From the NCBI GenBank assembly GCA_036873755.1, contig JAVTVY010033854.1, positions 62,001 to 126,000 on the forward strand: a DNA stretch of 64,000 bases, written 5' to 3'. Within the stretch, counting starts at the first letter, position 1; the number at the start of each line of letters is the position of its first letter. Source of the DNA: Hanleya hanleyi. Its lineage: Eukaryota; Mollusca; Polyplacophora; Lepidopleurida; Hanleyidae. The translations under genes and the position numbers were made by a program. Below the pieces are notes generated by a model that saw nothing but the letters and a program-made list of their open reading frames with translations, searched no databases and was not told the DNA's origin. Shown in pieces: positions 10,813-22,159 of the stretch.

Positions 10813-11229
10813 TCTTACGTTAAACTTTGATGGGTTGTCTACGTCTGGATCATAGATGTATGTACGGTTGGAGTACTGATCATGCAATTCATTCCAACCT
10901 GGTACAGAAAGCAGCGATGCTTCAGTTTTCCAAACGATGTTCTGATTTCTGAGATATTGACGCTTAAAGAGTGCCATTCGCATTTTATCCAAATTTGTTC
11001 AACTGAAAATACACAAAATTCAGTTGAAAAGATCAGTTTTATTTTGTTGAAGGTGTGTTGTACTCGGCAAACGTTTGAAAATAAACGTTTGAAAACGGAG
11101 AGCGATTTTATGAAATTCTGAAGAAATAAGCTGCTTTATAATACGTATATGTGTATAGATCAAGTACATAGTTTTCACGATAAATATGGGAATCTGTTTC
11201 AATCTTTATAGGATGCAGAATTTAAAAAC
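10813..11229. other. No gene seen
   Basis: Downstream flank of the lectin; no element recognised. Confidence 0.4.
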
Positions 11230-11455
11230 ATGCTTCATGAGTTTAAGAAAACTATAGGTTATACTCGCGTTATCAGTCAGAAGCGTTTTGAGCAGGCTAT
11301 AATCAGTCGTTGTAGAATCGGTCATTCACGACTAATTCATGGACATGTATTAACAAAGTAACCAGACCCGATATTTATTCCATGTCATGAGAAATTAACA
11401 GGTAATTTTACTTTGATCAGCTGTACAGATATTAAGATTGTGAGGGATTTTTTTT
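11230..11455 (+). pseudogene. LINE retrotransposon C-terminal relic
   Basis: The plus-strand frame from about 11230 reads KKTIGYTRVISQKRFEQ, then SRCRIGHSRLIHGHVL, a stop (TAA at ~11359), then a PCHEKLT...LISC block. The RIGH(S/T)RLxHGxLL and following C/H...C pattern is the C-terminal tail found after reverse transcriptase/RNase H in many animal non-LTR retrotransposons. Only this tail is present and it contains a stop. Confidence 0.65.
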
Positions 11456-12235
11456 ACTGAGCGGTTAAGATTTTCGAATATCAGCTTTATATTCATATTT
11501 GGTTAATGAGTGTTGAACAGAGTCTGATATTTGCAAAGCATACAGTTTTGAAGAAATGTACGTCGTGATTTCAAATTGGATAATTTCGCTTGATGCAGGG
11601 ACATATTTACAAAGATATACAGGGTCGATGGAGAACCACGAAAAGATGATCTTTACAACATAATGTACATCGCATATTTATATTTTATAGATTTGGATAA
11701 ATGTTTAGCGTAAACAATTCATTAACGAATGTACATCTATTATTGAGGGAAACTCAACACCTGGTATCTGCATATGAGATGCGGCTTGAAGCTACACACT
11801 GCCTGGTTATCTCTCCTCTGTTACATTTCTCTAGTTTTATCTGTGCAACAGATCATCACTTTGTTCTCCATTGAATATCCCTCCTGCAGACATTTCATTT
11901 TCTTTTGCTTGTTAAGATATCCGGCAAGTCTTTGGTGTAAGACCCTGGCCAAAAGACTGGCAATACAACTTGTAGCAGATCCTTCGTCAACTATATTACA
12001 CCAAATCGTTCCCAGATATACATAGTACCTCCGTGCTATTATTTTCTCTCAAGAGATTTGCTTGCTTGTACCACAGCTCGTGTAGACAGGGCGTTTTGCA
12101 CATTTGTTTAAAATTATGTGTTTCGTTCCTATGATCATGTGTTGGCAATATAGGTGCATTTAGCACTTTTATGTTCTTTGATTTGTAAATTTGTACGTAA
12201 ATTTGTACGTCTAATCTGTAATGTGTTCAGCCTTG
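11456..12235. other. No supported gene
   Basis: A short plus frame at 11774-12025 begins with a hydrophobic stretch (LSLLCYISLVLS) that could mimic a signal peptide, but nothing after it is recognisable. Confidence 0.35.
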
Positions 12236-12360
12236 TATCTAATACCGGTTTGTATCTAATACCGGTTATGTCGGTGCTAGATGCCGTGTGGTCATATCAT
12301 TCAAGTAGCCACATAAACAGATACAATAAAAGCGTACCTGAGATACAACACAAATCTCGA
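12236..12360 (-). repeat. Dispersed module E
   Basis: Starts with a doubled GTATCTAATACCGGTT and carries the GTGTGGTCATATCATTCAAG block. Related to the modules at 30418, 44262, 49678 and 61996. Confidence 0.75.
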
Positions 12361-12615
12361 ATCGTTAGATTCTTGGTATGTGCTTTAGAATAGGTTTACC
12401 AGAAGACTATTCTGTGAAGTCATATGACGCAGCCAGTATGTCGGCACCTCTTCCCACTTCCCTTGTATGTGTTGTAATTTCAATCAGATCGCCCTAATAG
12501 TATACGGACTGAAATACTATATCCTTGAAATAATCGGGACAGAGGCCTTCCGTTTCTCGAGATTATTTTCAAACTCGAGATGTAAAATGGTGTATTTTGA
12601 CAGCATTGTGTAGCC

Positions 12616-13125
12616 TTGTGATTACAAGCGTCTAGTCCGTCATTCATACTCCAGCCGTCGTCCATTAGAGAATATCCGCGTCCATAATCCAAAGACCTGT
12701 TCCTTTTTCCATATAACAGTATTAGCACCTAATTCAAAAAGACAATCATAGTATACATAAACATAGGCTTGTTTCCTGCAAGAGAGAAGCGGTCAACAGT
12801 TTTCAATGATGCCGGCAAGACATCATGATGTTCCAAAAATATCAAATCCGTATCGCTGATCAGTATTCATCATCCATAATATTCGTTGTGAAGTCGTCAT
12901 CTAAAGAACATTGATACAGATATATGATCAGTGATTACGATTCTATGTATAGAACATCATCATGGCTTGCTGACATCACCGAAAATTGTTAACCGCTTTT
13001 CTTTTGTGGGAAACCATCTTTATTTTATTTAATACACATTCGGAATTGGTGCTGTCACACGAAATGTGTCTTTCGATTACTGACGCCGGAATTCTTTTAT
13101 GGGCGACGGTGGAGTATTGAATGTC
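12616..13125. repeat. Dispersed repeat D, inverted pair
   Basis: Plus-orientation copy 12616-12915 (ATTACAAGCGTCTAGTCCGT start) is followed head-to-head by a minus-orientation copy at about 12925-13125 (ATGATCAGTGATTACG... to GGGCGACGGTGG). Open frames over it are not genes. Confidence 0.75.
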
Positions 13126-13775
13126 TTTCTTGAGTTCCCTGGTAATATCTTGTTATGCTGTTAATTTGTCGTGCCCAGTAAATATATATATATATACCAG
13201 TGGCGCCATATGCTATAATGATATACCCGTTGTGCCCGAACAGCATATTTGCTACGACCCATGCCGTTTTTATCCCCAACCGAACCGAGGTCGAGAATAT
13301 AAAATCGCTGTGTGTGTCATTTTTTCTGTTAACACGATAATTAGGAAACTATTGATTGAATTCACTCCAAATTATAATGAAGGTATTATGGGAAATAGCT
13401 CTAAGCTTATTAATTTTGAGATCGATAGGTCAAAGGTCAAGGTCACTCGGGCTAGAAATTCTGCATAAAAAAAAACAAACAAAGAGGGCAACAGAATGTG
13501 ACTGGGGAGTCTTATAATGCCCAGCAAGACATTACCTGGTAAGCGTCTTCCAGTTGTCTGTTGATACATTGATCTTACTTATATTTCAGTAGATCCTGGA
13601 GTACGCCTTGTCCTCTGCCACATGTTGAAAAACTTATCTGTTGAAAGTCGACACATGTTTCTGACATATGCTGCTACGATCTTCTGCTTTCATTTGGTCC
13701 TGTGTGTATGTTTGAAGGTGCCGCTATGTCATATAAATTGCTCAAACGATATTTCAAACTACCGCAACTTGTAGT
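13126..13775. other. No gene seen
   Basis: Contains a short (TA)n stretch at about 13183-13197; otherwise featureless. Confidence 0.4.
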
Positions 13776-14360
13776 TTAACCCTATCTGGGCTGAGCTTTT
13801 TAGGACCTGTCCAGGTCTAAGGGGGGGCCGAACTGGCCCCCCCTAATTATTTTTCTTATCCCTTGAGCTAGGGGGCTGAAACTTACCACATTATACCCTT
13901 GGGTCAAGCTCTACCAGAAAATGTAAACAAATCCAAGATGGCCGCTTTAATGACGTCACAGTGACGTCATTTTTAAAAACGACATTTTTTCGTCGATTTT
14001 TCGGTCGGATTTTCCGAATTTTTTATTTATGCAATTTCTCCGCAAAAACTGCATGATAAATTAGTAAATAATTATGTGATGTGAAATAAAATAGCTTTGG
14101 CCCACTTTTCATCGCGGAAAAGCAGAAATTTTGAAGAAATGTGACAAAAACATCACTTTTCCGGTACCCCACGTGACCGCCATCTTGAATTTACCCATGA
14201 TCCTCTGCTCAGGGGGGTATGCAATTGGGCTCAAAATGACCCCAATATGATAAACTATAAAGTTCCAGAGTTTCAGCACTCCATTTTTCGTCGTTCCGGA
14301 GATAGCGCAGAAAGTTTGGTAGGGGGGGCCATAATGGCCACCCAGGCCAGATAGGGTTAA
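13776..14360. mobile_element. Non-autonomous piggyBac-like element
   Basis: TTAA target duplications at 13776-13779 and 14357-14360 flank terminal inverted repeats CCCTATCTGG (13780) and CCAGATAGGG (ending 14356). TTAA plus a CCCT start is the hallmark of piggyBac-type insertion. The 577-bp interior encodes no transposase. Diverged relatives lie near 8701, 29754 and 53500. Confidence 0.85.
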
Positions 14361-14689
14361 AGTAATAAATGATCCTTAATTAGTAGTTCCAGGAATCAAA
14401 GAAATTGTGAGCCGGAGAAACCACAAAAGAGTTAGCACCTCCTCCATGAAGTTCAACACAGACGAGACCACCACTGTGTTGTGCGTTAATGGAAGTTCAT
14501 CTAAAGGTGTGCTTTCTCGGGGATTGGTTTTGAGATGGAAATGAATTTAATAAGTCTACAATATGGAATTGAACTTCAGACAAGATAGGAATAATTAGTT
14601 TTACATCACTCTGCCTGTTCCCCTATCTACCCTAGTCTATGTAAGATAGAGATGTCGATTTCATTTTTCTCCCCCTTGCTCCTTGTTGA

Positions 14690-14903
14690 CGATATTGCTG
14701 GAAACGGCTGAACTTCACAAGATCCAACCATTCAGTGAGTATTGTGGGCTCCATCTTTTCTCGATTAAGCCAGTCACTCCTCACAGCACTCGAACAATTC
14801 ATGACTATATTCAGGTTTATATTCCTCGGCTCTTTATATTTAAGTCTATAAAGGAATGCGTGTTCACTATGTCAGGATTACCAATCACAAAATGTTTATA
14901 AGT
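14690..14903 (-). pseudogene. Retroelement N-terminal relic (copy 2)
   Basis: Clearly homologous at the nucleotide level to 50188-50400, for example the shared TTCTCG...CTCGGCTC...TATATTTA order. In the minus frame it begins VIGNPDIVN and soon hits stops. It represents the region upstream of reverse transcriptase in the same retroelement family as 49227-50383, here more decayed. Confidence 0.6.
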
Positions 14904-15470
14904 CAAACTTATGGCGGCACTGGAATAGCGCAATGATTCAGCTACTATATTTAATGTATTCATTTGAAATACAAGGCAGATCTATGAACCTGAAATAGTT
15001 TGACACAGCGTTGCATACCAATCGGGCATTCGGGATCCAAGGAATAATGATAATTGTTAGTGTTTTATCTAAGAATTTAAGTTTGAAGAATAGTAGACAA
15101 GAGCCATAAAACCGTATAAGATCGTACCAGGTGTCTGTGACCGGATGTTCGGTTATTTATTGGGAAATGGCATAAGCGGAACATTCACAAACCGCCGAAT
15201 ACGATGATTTTGACCTCGGTTCACAAGAGTATTCACACATCATGGCGTCGCCTATGCAAATCGTACTCTGTACATGAAATAGTTATCATGACGTTTTATG
15301 AGGAAACATGAGCCATTTAAAACGTGATAGGTTCAAAATATCACGAATAAGTGGTGCTCAATTCGCGGATTATGTGTTGAGTAACACGCTGCAAAAAAGA
15401 TAATTCATGTTGAATCAACTGCTGATTCTTCACAAGGTCAAAAGTAGATGCTTGTGCTGGCTGTGCTGGA
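14904..15470. other. No gene seen
   Basis: AT-rich sequence without a recognised feature. Confidence 0.4.
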
Positions 15471-16086
15471 TACCCTTACAAAAAAATCTTATAGGATCCT
15501 ATAAGATAAAATCGTATAGGATCCTATAAGATTTTGGCCCAAAATCCTATAAGATTTTTTAATAGGATCCTATAAGATTAAAATCCTATAAGATTGAAAT
15601 CCTATAGGATTTTTTAATAGGATCCTAGAAATCAGGATCCTATAAGATTAAAATCCTATAAGATTGAAATCCTATAGGATTTTTTAATAGGATAAAATCT
15701 TGTAGGATTTTTTAATAGGATCCTATAAAATTTAGTTATGGAATGGATTCTTAGAAATCTACAGGATATAAAGTTTCGATAGGAATATTTGGATAAGTGA
15801 TATAGGTCATCTTTTATAGTAACTTCATGCAATACAAAATGCCCCTGTGCTGTAAAATAGTAAATACATCAGAAAATGTATTAGCATAAACATTGCTTGT
15901 TTTGGATGTAGCACAGCTATGTTAAAGATAATCTGGTAAATAACTAACGCATAGAAAGAAGAACAAACAAATACATATAATAAATATTTCTTTATTATGT
16001 ACATGTGCACTTTTGAGATATAAACGGAGGAACATATGAGGGCATCATAATCTCTCCATCAGTTTTCCGTACAATTTCTGCTAGCC

Positions 16087-16155
16087 ATTGAGTTTCGACT
16101 TCATTGCTTCCCGAATGACTTTCACGGAACTTGGAGATTTCTTCAGGCAGTAGTC
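16087..16155 (-). pseudogene. BEN-domain gene, 3' coding exon
   Basis: After the acceptor TTCTCTTACAG the frame reads YCLKKSPSSVKVIREAMKSKLNG and stops (TAG at 16087-16089), matching the last helix of a BEN domain. The exon must be entered in phase 1, but the preceding exon as read ends in phase 0, which implies a one-base loss in that exon. A minus-strand AATAAA lies about 100 bp downstream (near 15990), a plausible poly(A) signal inside the TIR element. Confidence 0.55.
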
Positions 16156-16290
16156 TGTAAGAGAATGAAATAATTTGCAGTTAGCCACTGAATATCAATA
16201 TATTCAATCACAACATTTCAAACTATAAGCTATCAAAAACATGGTCATTGAACTCAGATGTTTGGAATATTTATGAAGAAAAGTTTTTAC

Positions 16291-16440
16291 CTTGGATGGC
16301 TTGATCTTTTCTTGGTCAATTGCAGGCTTAGCCTCTACCTCTCTTGTCGCATTGGGTTTCATCCCTGTCAAAGTGTGGGAGGCCATTTCATTCCTCATGA
16401 ACAATGCACTCATTAGGTCCATGGTCATCTTTCTCGGATT
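16291..16440 (-). pseudogene. BEN-domain gene, central exon (frameshift)
   Basis: The minus-strand frame reads MTMDLMSALFMRNEMASHTLTG, then KPAIDQEK, then ends at a GTAAAA donor (16285-16290). The LxxxLFxxxExAxxxxTG...KPAxD pattern is the core of BEN domains, found in chromatin-associated DNA-binding proteins. The frame that fits the next exon (AIQ-DYCLKK) is shifted by one relative to the upstream frame, so about one base was lost near 16300-16306 (AAGATCAAGCCATCC). Its 5' edge is uncertain. The gene lies inside a TIR-bounded element and is probably inactive, unless the shift is a sequence error. Confidence 0.6.
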
Positions 16441-16795
16441 AAATAAAAGATACAAAATGTGTACTGACAATTGGATTGATAATATTCAGTCAGAATGTTA
16501 ATAGTCAGAATCATGTTGACAAAGGATCAAATCTCACTGAATTTTTATTTACTAAGATTATTAATTAAATTAAATGATTATATACAAGTGATCGCTTGTT
16601 AACCATTAAAAGTCAGTGTCATTTAATATGTATTTTAAGGGTTAGCAAACCTGCAAAAAAACAAATTTAAAATCTTACCGGTAAATATAGATGAGACAAT
16701 TAATGAGAAATCTTTTCAATGGTCAAAATAATTAATTATTTGATAATAGCCTAGGGATTTAGCTGAATAGTCATGATAGTTGAATTTATACTTAC

Positions 16796-16936
16796 ATCAT
16801 CTGACTCGTCATAAACAGGTGCCACTGGAAGGTTTCCTTGTCGCTGCTTTTTTAACTTCTCAAGGATGTTGTTTGGCTCATTCTTCCGGGCATCACAAAC
16901 TGTCTTGCTCATCTTCTTTGTAGGCTCTCTGATCTC
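16796..16936 (-). CDS. Probable upstream exon of the BEN-domain gene
   Basis: A clean 141-nt open exon between a good acceptor (CCCCACAG before 16936) and a consensus donor (GTAAGT at 16790-16795). It encodes a lysine-rich, charged linker (KKMSKTVCDARKNEP, LEKLKKQRQG, ending YDESDD) without a recognised domain. Orientation and spacing match the BEN exons at 16440 and 16155, so I group it with them. The N-terminal half of the BEN domain was not located. Confidence 0.45.
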
Positions 16937-16999
16937 CTGTGGGGAAAACAATTATTACCATATCATATCGCGATTTATTTCGAAAATAAACTCAACAGT

Positions 17000-18150
17000 T
17001 TTCAAATCAATTGTGTACTAACTTTAAATATTGAAATAAGCAATGTGAAAATGCAATGCAATGCGTAACCAAACAACCTGGAAATTCTAATAAATGACAT
17101 TTGACTTCGTTCAGATAATGTGTATGAAAGAATGTACAGTACACGATAACCCCCCCTCCCCCCACCATCACAATTGAAAAGTACATAAATGGGGTACAAC
17201 ACGTATTAAAGTTTAGGCAACAATACCAATTTACGTTTATATTGATATGTAAGAGGAATACGATTTGTAGCATCATATAGATCAGCCCTTAGCTCGACAA
17301 ATTAAAGCATCCCAAGTTCGAGTTGTCAGGAATAGTACACACCACTGGTACATTAGGCCTACCCGGAACTGGGAAAAGCTGTGTTGTAAGTGTATTTGTA
17401 TTCCTTCCCCAGAGTCCACAGTGAAGCTGTGAACGTCATAATAAAAACATCATTGATAAACTGTTCATTATGGTGGGGTGAGGAGAGATGCAATTTGACA
17501 GGACAGGAAGCTCAGACTGTGAAACCGACAGTATGAAATAAAAGCCAGGACTTGAAAGAATCACAAATCAACTGTTATCAATTCATTCATATGTTATGCC
17601 AATTTTTTCATGTAAACATCTGAAATGGCTTGACTATTGTATACCAGTGCAGGAAATGACACAATGAGATTGTAAAAACACCCCCTTCTGGGTTTCTCAC
17701 ATTGAACTGTGCAAAGAGTCACCCAGCATGGTTAATCCCTTACACAATGGACCACTAAGACAAACTGGTCTATTCTTGTGAGGTTGACCGGTTATTTTAA
17801 TTAACAAAATATACATGTCTGTTCAGCTATTGAAATATATGTTAGACAGCATTTTATATCTAAGGTTAATTACACTGTGCTTAATAAAAGTACATGCCTA
17901 ACTATCCTACCCATGAGATTAGAGAAAACGAGAAAATCAACCAACAAGCCCTTTCTTTCATAAATCGGTGAGATAAATAAATCTTTCCAAGGCAGTATAA
18001 TGTTTTGGTTGTTGTATTTACAGTGTAATATACAAACCTGACAAAGTTACTTATATAACTAAAATATATTTTAAACTAGTCCAAAATATTCCAGACTTAA
18101 CAAATGGAGACTTTAGAATGCTATTTTAGCCTACAAGTTGCAAAAGGTAC
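17000..18150. other. Likely intronic, no exon identified
   Basis: AT-rich; a poly-C run lies at about 17151-17163. No splice-bounded coding block recognised. Confidence 0.4.
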
Positions 18151-18158
18151 TTACCATC

Positions 18159-18188
18159 AATCTGAGTCCGTTTCATCAGCCATATATA
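18159..18188 (-). other. Possible first exon of the BEN-domain gene
   Basis: Minus-strand ATG GCT GAT GAA... reads MADETDSD and meets TGA just before a consensus donor (GGTAAGTACC). The short frame and the stop make it either a damaged first exon or coincidence. Confidence 0.3.
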
Positions 18189-18274
18189 ATCAGAAATATG
18201 ACTTTTACTGTCCTCAAATCAGTCAGCTATTAATAAAATAACTGCAAAAACAAAATCTTTCTTGTCTCTGTGCA

Positions 18275-18288
18275 GCGCCACCTAGTGT
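18275..18288 (-). promoter_or_regulatory. CTCF-like motif
   Basis: The minus strand reads CACTAGGTGGCGC, close to the core CTCF recognition sequence known in animals. It lies ~90 bp upstream of the putative BEN-gene first exon, next to a GGGAGATAACT word (18299-18310) that I recall as frequent in molluscan DNA. Confidence 0.3.
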
Positions 18289-18310
18289 GAAGAAGCAGAG
18301 TTATCTCCCC

Positions 18311-19537
18311 TCCATTTGAAGTAGAGAGATTTTGTAAATACCATTTAGATTGGGAAACCATTTGAACTGATCAGAAGTTCATTCATTCATGAGAATTTTC
18401 AAGTAGTTGAATGATAACAAAACATATTTCATAATGAAATGATGACAATCAAGGTTTAAGGGATGTCTGCTGGTGATTTTTTCTTGGCAGCAGTTTTTGC
18501 CAGTTTGAGTTAGATTAAGCGACAGGGATTTCCTTTAAATGTCTTCTAGCTGAGAATTTTGTGCAGCAACATTCATCCAATTTGATAAATTTTGAAAGAC
18601 ATTGTGATTGTCTCCAAACAGTTAGAATATAGGAAAAAGTTAAATACTATTTATGTATTTTTTTGTGAATAGGATTCAAATCCTGGGCTATTCCCTTTGT
18701 TTTCTAGGTTATCAAATGAAGTTTTAACAGTGTCAACAGCTAAACAATGCACACCGACCTATATTTCTCATATTACCCAATTATGAATGCAGCAACACAC
18801 ATTATTCGGAAAGTTAATTACGGACATCCTTAATTCAATTTTAAATAAAACTTTAATTCAAAACAATCAAATATTCAAAACTTCATACATTTATTCCAAT
18901 TTTAATAAATTTCAGATGAAGATTATTAGTGAATTCGATTTGAGTTAGAATATTTAAATTTAGTTTTCAGTGACCTTGCATTTGTTTGGATATCGAACTA
19001 TGATGGATGGCAATTAGGTTTTTTGTCAATTTTTATTAGCATTTCCTAAGTGACATTTCAAAATACTTCCCAGTCAAATATCAGCATAACGATAGAATAT
19101 TCACACAATATGAAAATAAAATTAATCCTTCAATTCAATTGTAATATAGTATAGCTATTGAAAATATTAATCATGAGTTTGCATTAAATTCAAGTTAAAA
19201 TTTAAGATGAATTTCATATGAAACTACCAAAATTGATATTTGATGCCTCATGAGCAGCAGATTGGAGATTTGTGGTACAAAATCTCTCTCTCCAACTGCG
19301 AGCAGCCAAATATGGAGAACATTACTTGGGTGTTGTGAACTGATATTGAATCGTATATGATCATATAAAATTGCAAATCCTATAAGATCTGGATCATATA
19401 GGGTCCAAAATATAGTACTTGTGTTGTGGTTATTCACAGATCTGTCCTGATTAAGCAAAAACGCATTTTAGATATATTTGTCTTGACTGAAGACCGCATA
19501 AACATCACTCTCTAAAAACGTTAAATTAGTTGTTCCC
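18311..19537. other. No gene seen
   Basis: Very AT-rich DNA inside the TIR element; no coding or RNA feature recognised. Confidence 0.4.
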
Positions 19538-19726
19538 AAGAAGAGTGGAAATTGATCCCACTCAAGTTGAATGAAGTCCAGTATCAAGTTGGGTCAATAA
19601 GTCGCTGAAGTGGTGGGCAAAATAATGTTTGGGTGAAATTACATTCAATTACTTCAGTGAAACACACTTAAGTTGTGTGAAATAATTCACTGAAATATTT
19701 GAGCGGGATCAATTTCCACTCTTCTT
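19538..19726. mobile_element. Nested ~189-bp MITE
   Basis: AAGAAGAGTGGAAATTGATC at 19538 is mirrored by GATCAATTTCCACTCTTCTT ending at 19726. The small size and perfect outer inverted repeats indicate a MITE inserted within the larger element. Confidence 0.75.
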
Positions 19727-20061
19727 AATATCATTAATACAATTGATCCTATGGAGTGTCATATTAAATCCAATTGGATTATTATATTTCTATCCTATTA
19801 AATCCAGTAGGATTTTTTAGAATCTTATAGGATTTTTTTCAGAATCTTATAACACTTTTCAGAATCTTATAGGATTTTTTTTAATCTTATAGGATTTCTT
19901 AGAATCTTATAAGATTTTCTCAGAATCTTATAGGATTTTTCAGAATCTTATAGGATTTTTTAGAATCTTATAGGATTTTTTAGAATCTTATAAGATTTTG
20001 AATAATCTTATAGGATTTTTCAGAATCTTATAGGATCCTATAAGATTTTTTTGTAAGGGTA

Positions 20062-22159
20062 ATCCCTATATTATTTGTGGTGTGAAGGATATATATTCCC
20101 CGTCACTGGATTGGAAGGAAACTACTGTTACACCAGATGAAACATAATATCTGGAATTATACCTTTACCAGAATGATCAGGGCGTTCTGTCACCTTCACT
20201 TTATGTACGACACGAGAGACGATTACACTTTTGACATAGTTAACTAACAATTTCCGTATAGCAATATTTCAAAAGGACCTGCACACGACGTATACAAGTC
20301 ACGCCTGGTAGCTTTTGATGGACCATGTGCAGACTCTGACAAAATCAATCGATTCCACAGAATGTTATGAATACTAGTACAGAAAGTTTTAGAACAAGTC
20401 TATACCATCAAAGGCCTTCATTCAAATTTTCTGAAATTCTGTACGATAAATATCGTACGCTGACATCAAAATACGATCGTAGAGTTCAATATCTCAGGCG
20501 CTATGTCATGTAACTTGTATCTAATTCAGATTAGTCCGTGGCTAGGATCCTTCTGTATATCTATGGACTTCAAATGAACAGACGCAATCAAACCGTGACT
20601 GATGAATATACTCTAGAAAACACTTTGTGAAACGATGGCTGAATATTGAGTCTCGAGTCTGGCGCCTGCTATCTATAATATGATTCATATATAAAATAGT
20701 AACACCTGCTCGGTGAGTTCCTGCTTATATTTATGTAATATATGTTTGTTAATATTCTGTCAGTAAGCCTGTGTGGGTGTATATCCTAACAAGGTAGCAT
20801 TCTGAAGAAGTTTAAAAGCCATCCAGTTAGTAAAAATCCTGTTTTATTCTTTTTACATTTCATTAAAACTTGTCGCCTTCTTTAAAATTTTTGGAACAGT
20901 ACAAGATACCTAACTAACCGAAGGACTATTTCTTCAAGCAGAACGTGGTAGACATTTTTTCGAGCATGACTATAGCATAAATGTTTAGCATATTGATGCG
21001 TAACACATATCAGCGACGTGTGAAACAAAATTACTTTGTGTTTAGTTAAACACTGCTCTTGGACTATATTACGTCAATCAATACTGACTGGGAAACTAAA
21101 CGAGGAAAGCAATTATTTCAATATTACACAATCGTGATTATAATTGTTAGACATCCTAGTATTTCAATAACTTTCAGCTATTTGTGCTCACGAAATTCTT
21201 AACTTACATGAGAAAATTTTAGTAGATGTTGTGGTTATTAAATTGATATTTTGCCTGTACGCTGTCAAAAATGATCTAAATCCTGCGTAAAGTTTGATGA
21301 TAACCTTGTATTTGTAAATGCATATATCACGAAATGATTCCCAGAATTGATGCCAAGTATCGGGGTCAAGCTACAATCTAAATCGTAGTTGTCACTGCTG
21401 AATGAGGTAGTGTGACGATAAAACAAACGTTACCATTGTTACCCTGCACATATGAATAACTTTATCAATACTCAAAATGGGTTATTTGTGTGTCTCTGCA
21501 AACTGATAACAATGGCAACCAGTGTTATAACTGTGAATGTAAGGTGTAGTCCTCTACGAATGGTAGTTCGCTTACAATCTATTAACTCTATCCATCAGGC
21601 AGGTAAACTGCACCTTTATTGCAGTAAGAGTCCACATATACATGTGCAGAGTTCAAGGTAGATCACCATCAACTACAAAGTTGAAACAGGGGAAAAAGTG
21701 GAAATCTGTCGAAAAATTTATCGCCACCAATCAAGATAAATTCAAACATTCAAACGCAGATGGCAATCTTCAGAACCACTGTACCGATTCTATCGATATT
21801 AGGCATATGTTACCAGTCAAGCATGCCCGTTCAGATTTGATGATGAAAAGTTGGTCCTGATATCAAAATGACCGCATCTGGTCAAAATAGATCAAATTGA
21901 AATTAAACGATTTTGACCGGAAAAAGGACTATCTATTAATCCAGCTAAGACTGCTTTCCTAACACTCCCGAATTATTCTATCTTACGGAAAGCTCTGATA
22001 GTCGAACCTCCTTTCCGGGGATTGCCAATCCTTTCATATCGGTTGCATAGACGTGAACAAGGGTTAATAACGAAAACAGGATGTCGTAGTCAAATCTTAA
22101 CTACCCCACTATCAACGGGGAAAACAAAAAATTACAGTCAAAATTTCAAGTTGAAAATG
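20062..22159. other. No supported gene
   Basis: Short open frames near 21452-21860 show no family signature. No RNA gene or repeat recognised. Confidence 0.4.

Larger units (their letters stand above)
15471..20061. mobile_element. 4.6-kb TIR element with palindromic-array ends
   Basis: The element runs 15473-20059, flanked by TA on each side (15471-15472, 20060-20061). Its outermost ~36 bp are identical inverted repeats starting CCCTTACAAAAAAATCTTAT. Inside each end is an array of short self-complementary words (AATCCTATAAGATT/ATCTTATAGGATT types) covering about 15480-15735 and 19795-20045. A third, similar end starts at 33144. The interior carries BEN-domain exons on the minus strand and a nested inverted-repeat insertion, but no recognised transposase. 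TA flanks would suit a Tc1/mariner-like mode of insertion, though the assignment is open. Confidence 0.75.

Noticed and set aside
10546..10992. 148-codon minus-strand frame
   Set aside because: Lies opposite lectin exon B, whose plus-strand residues match a CTLD; the minus frame has no recognised motif.
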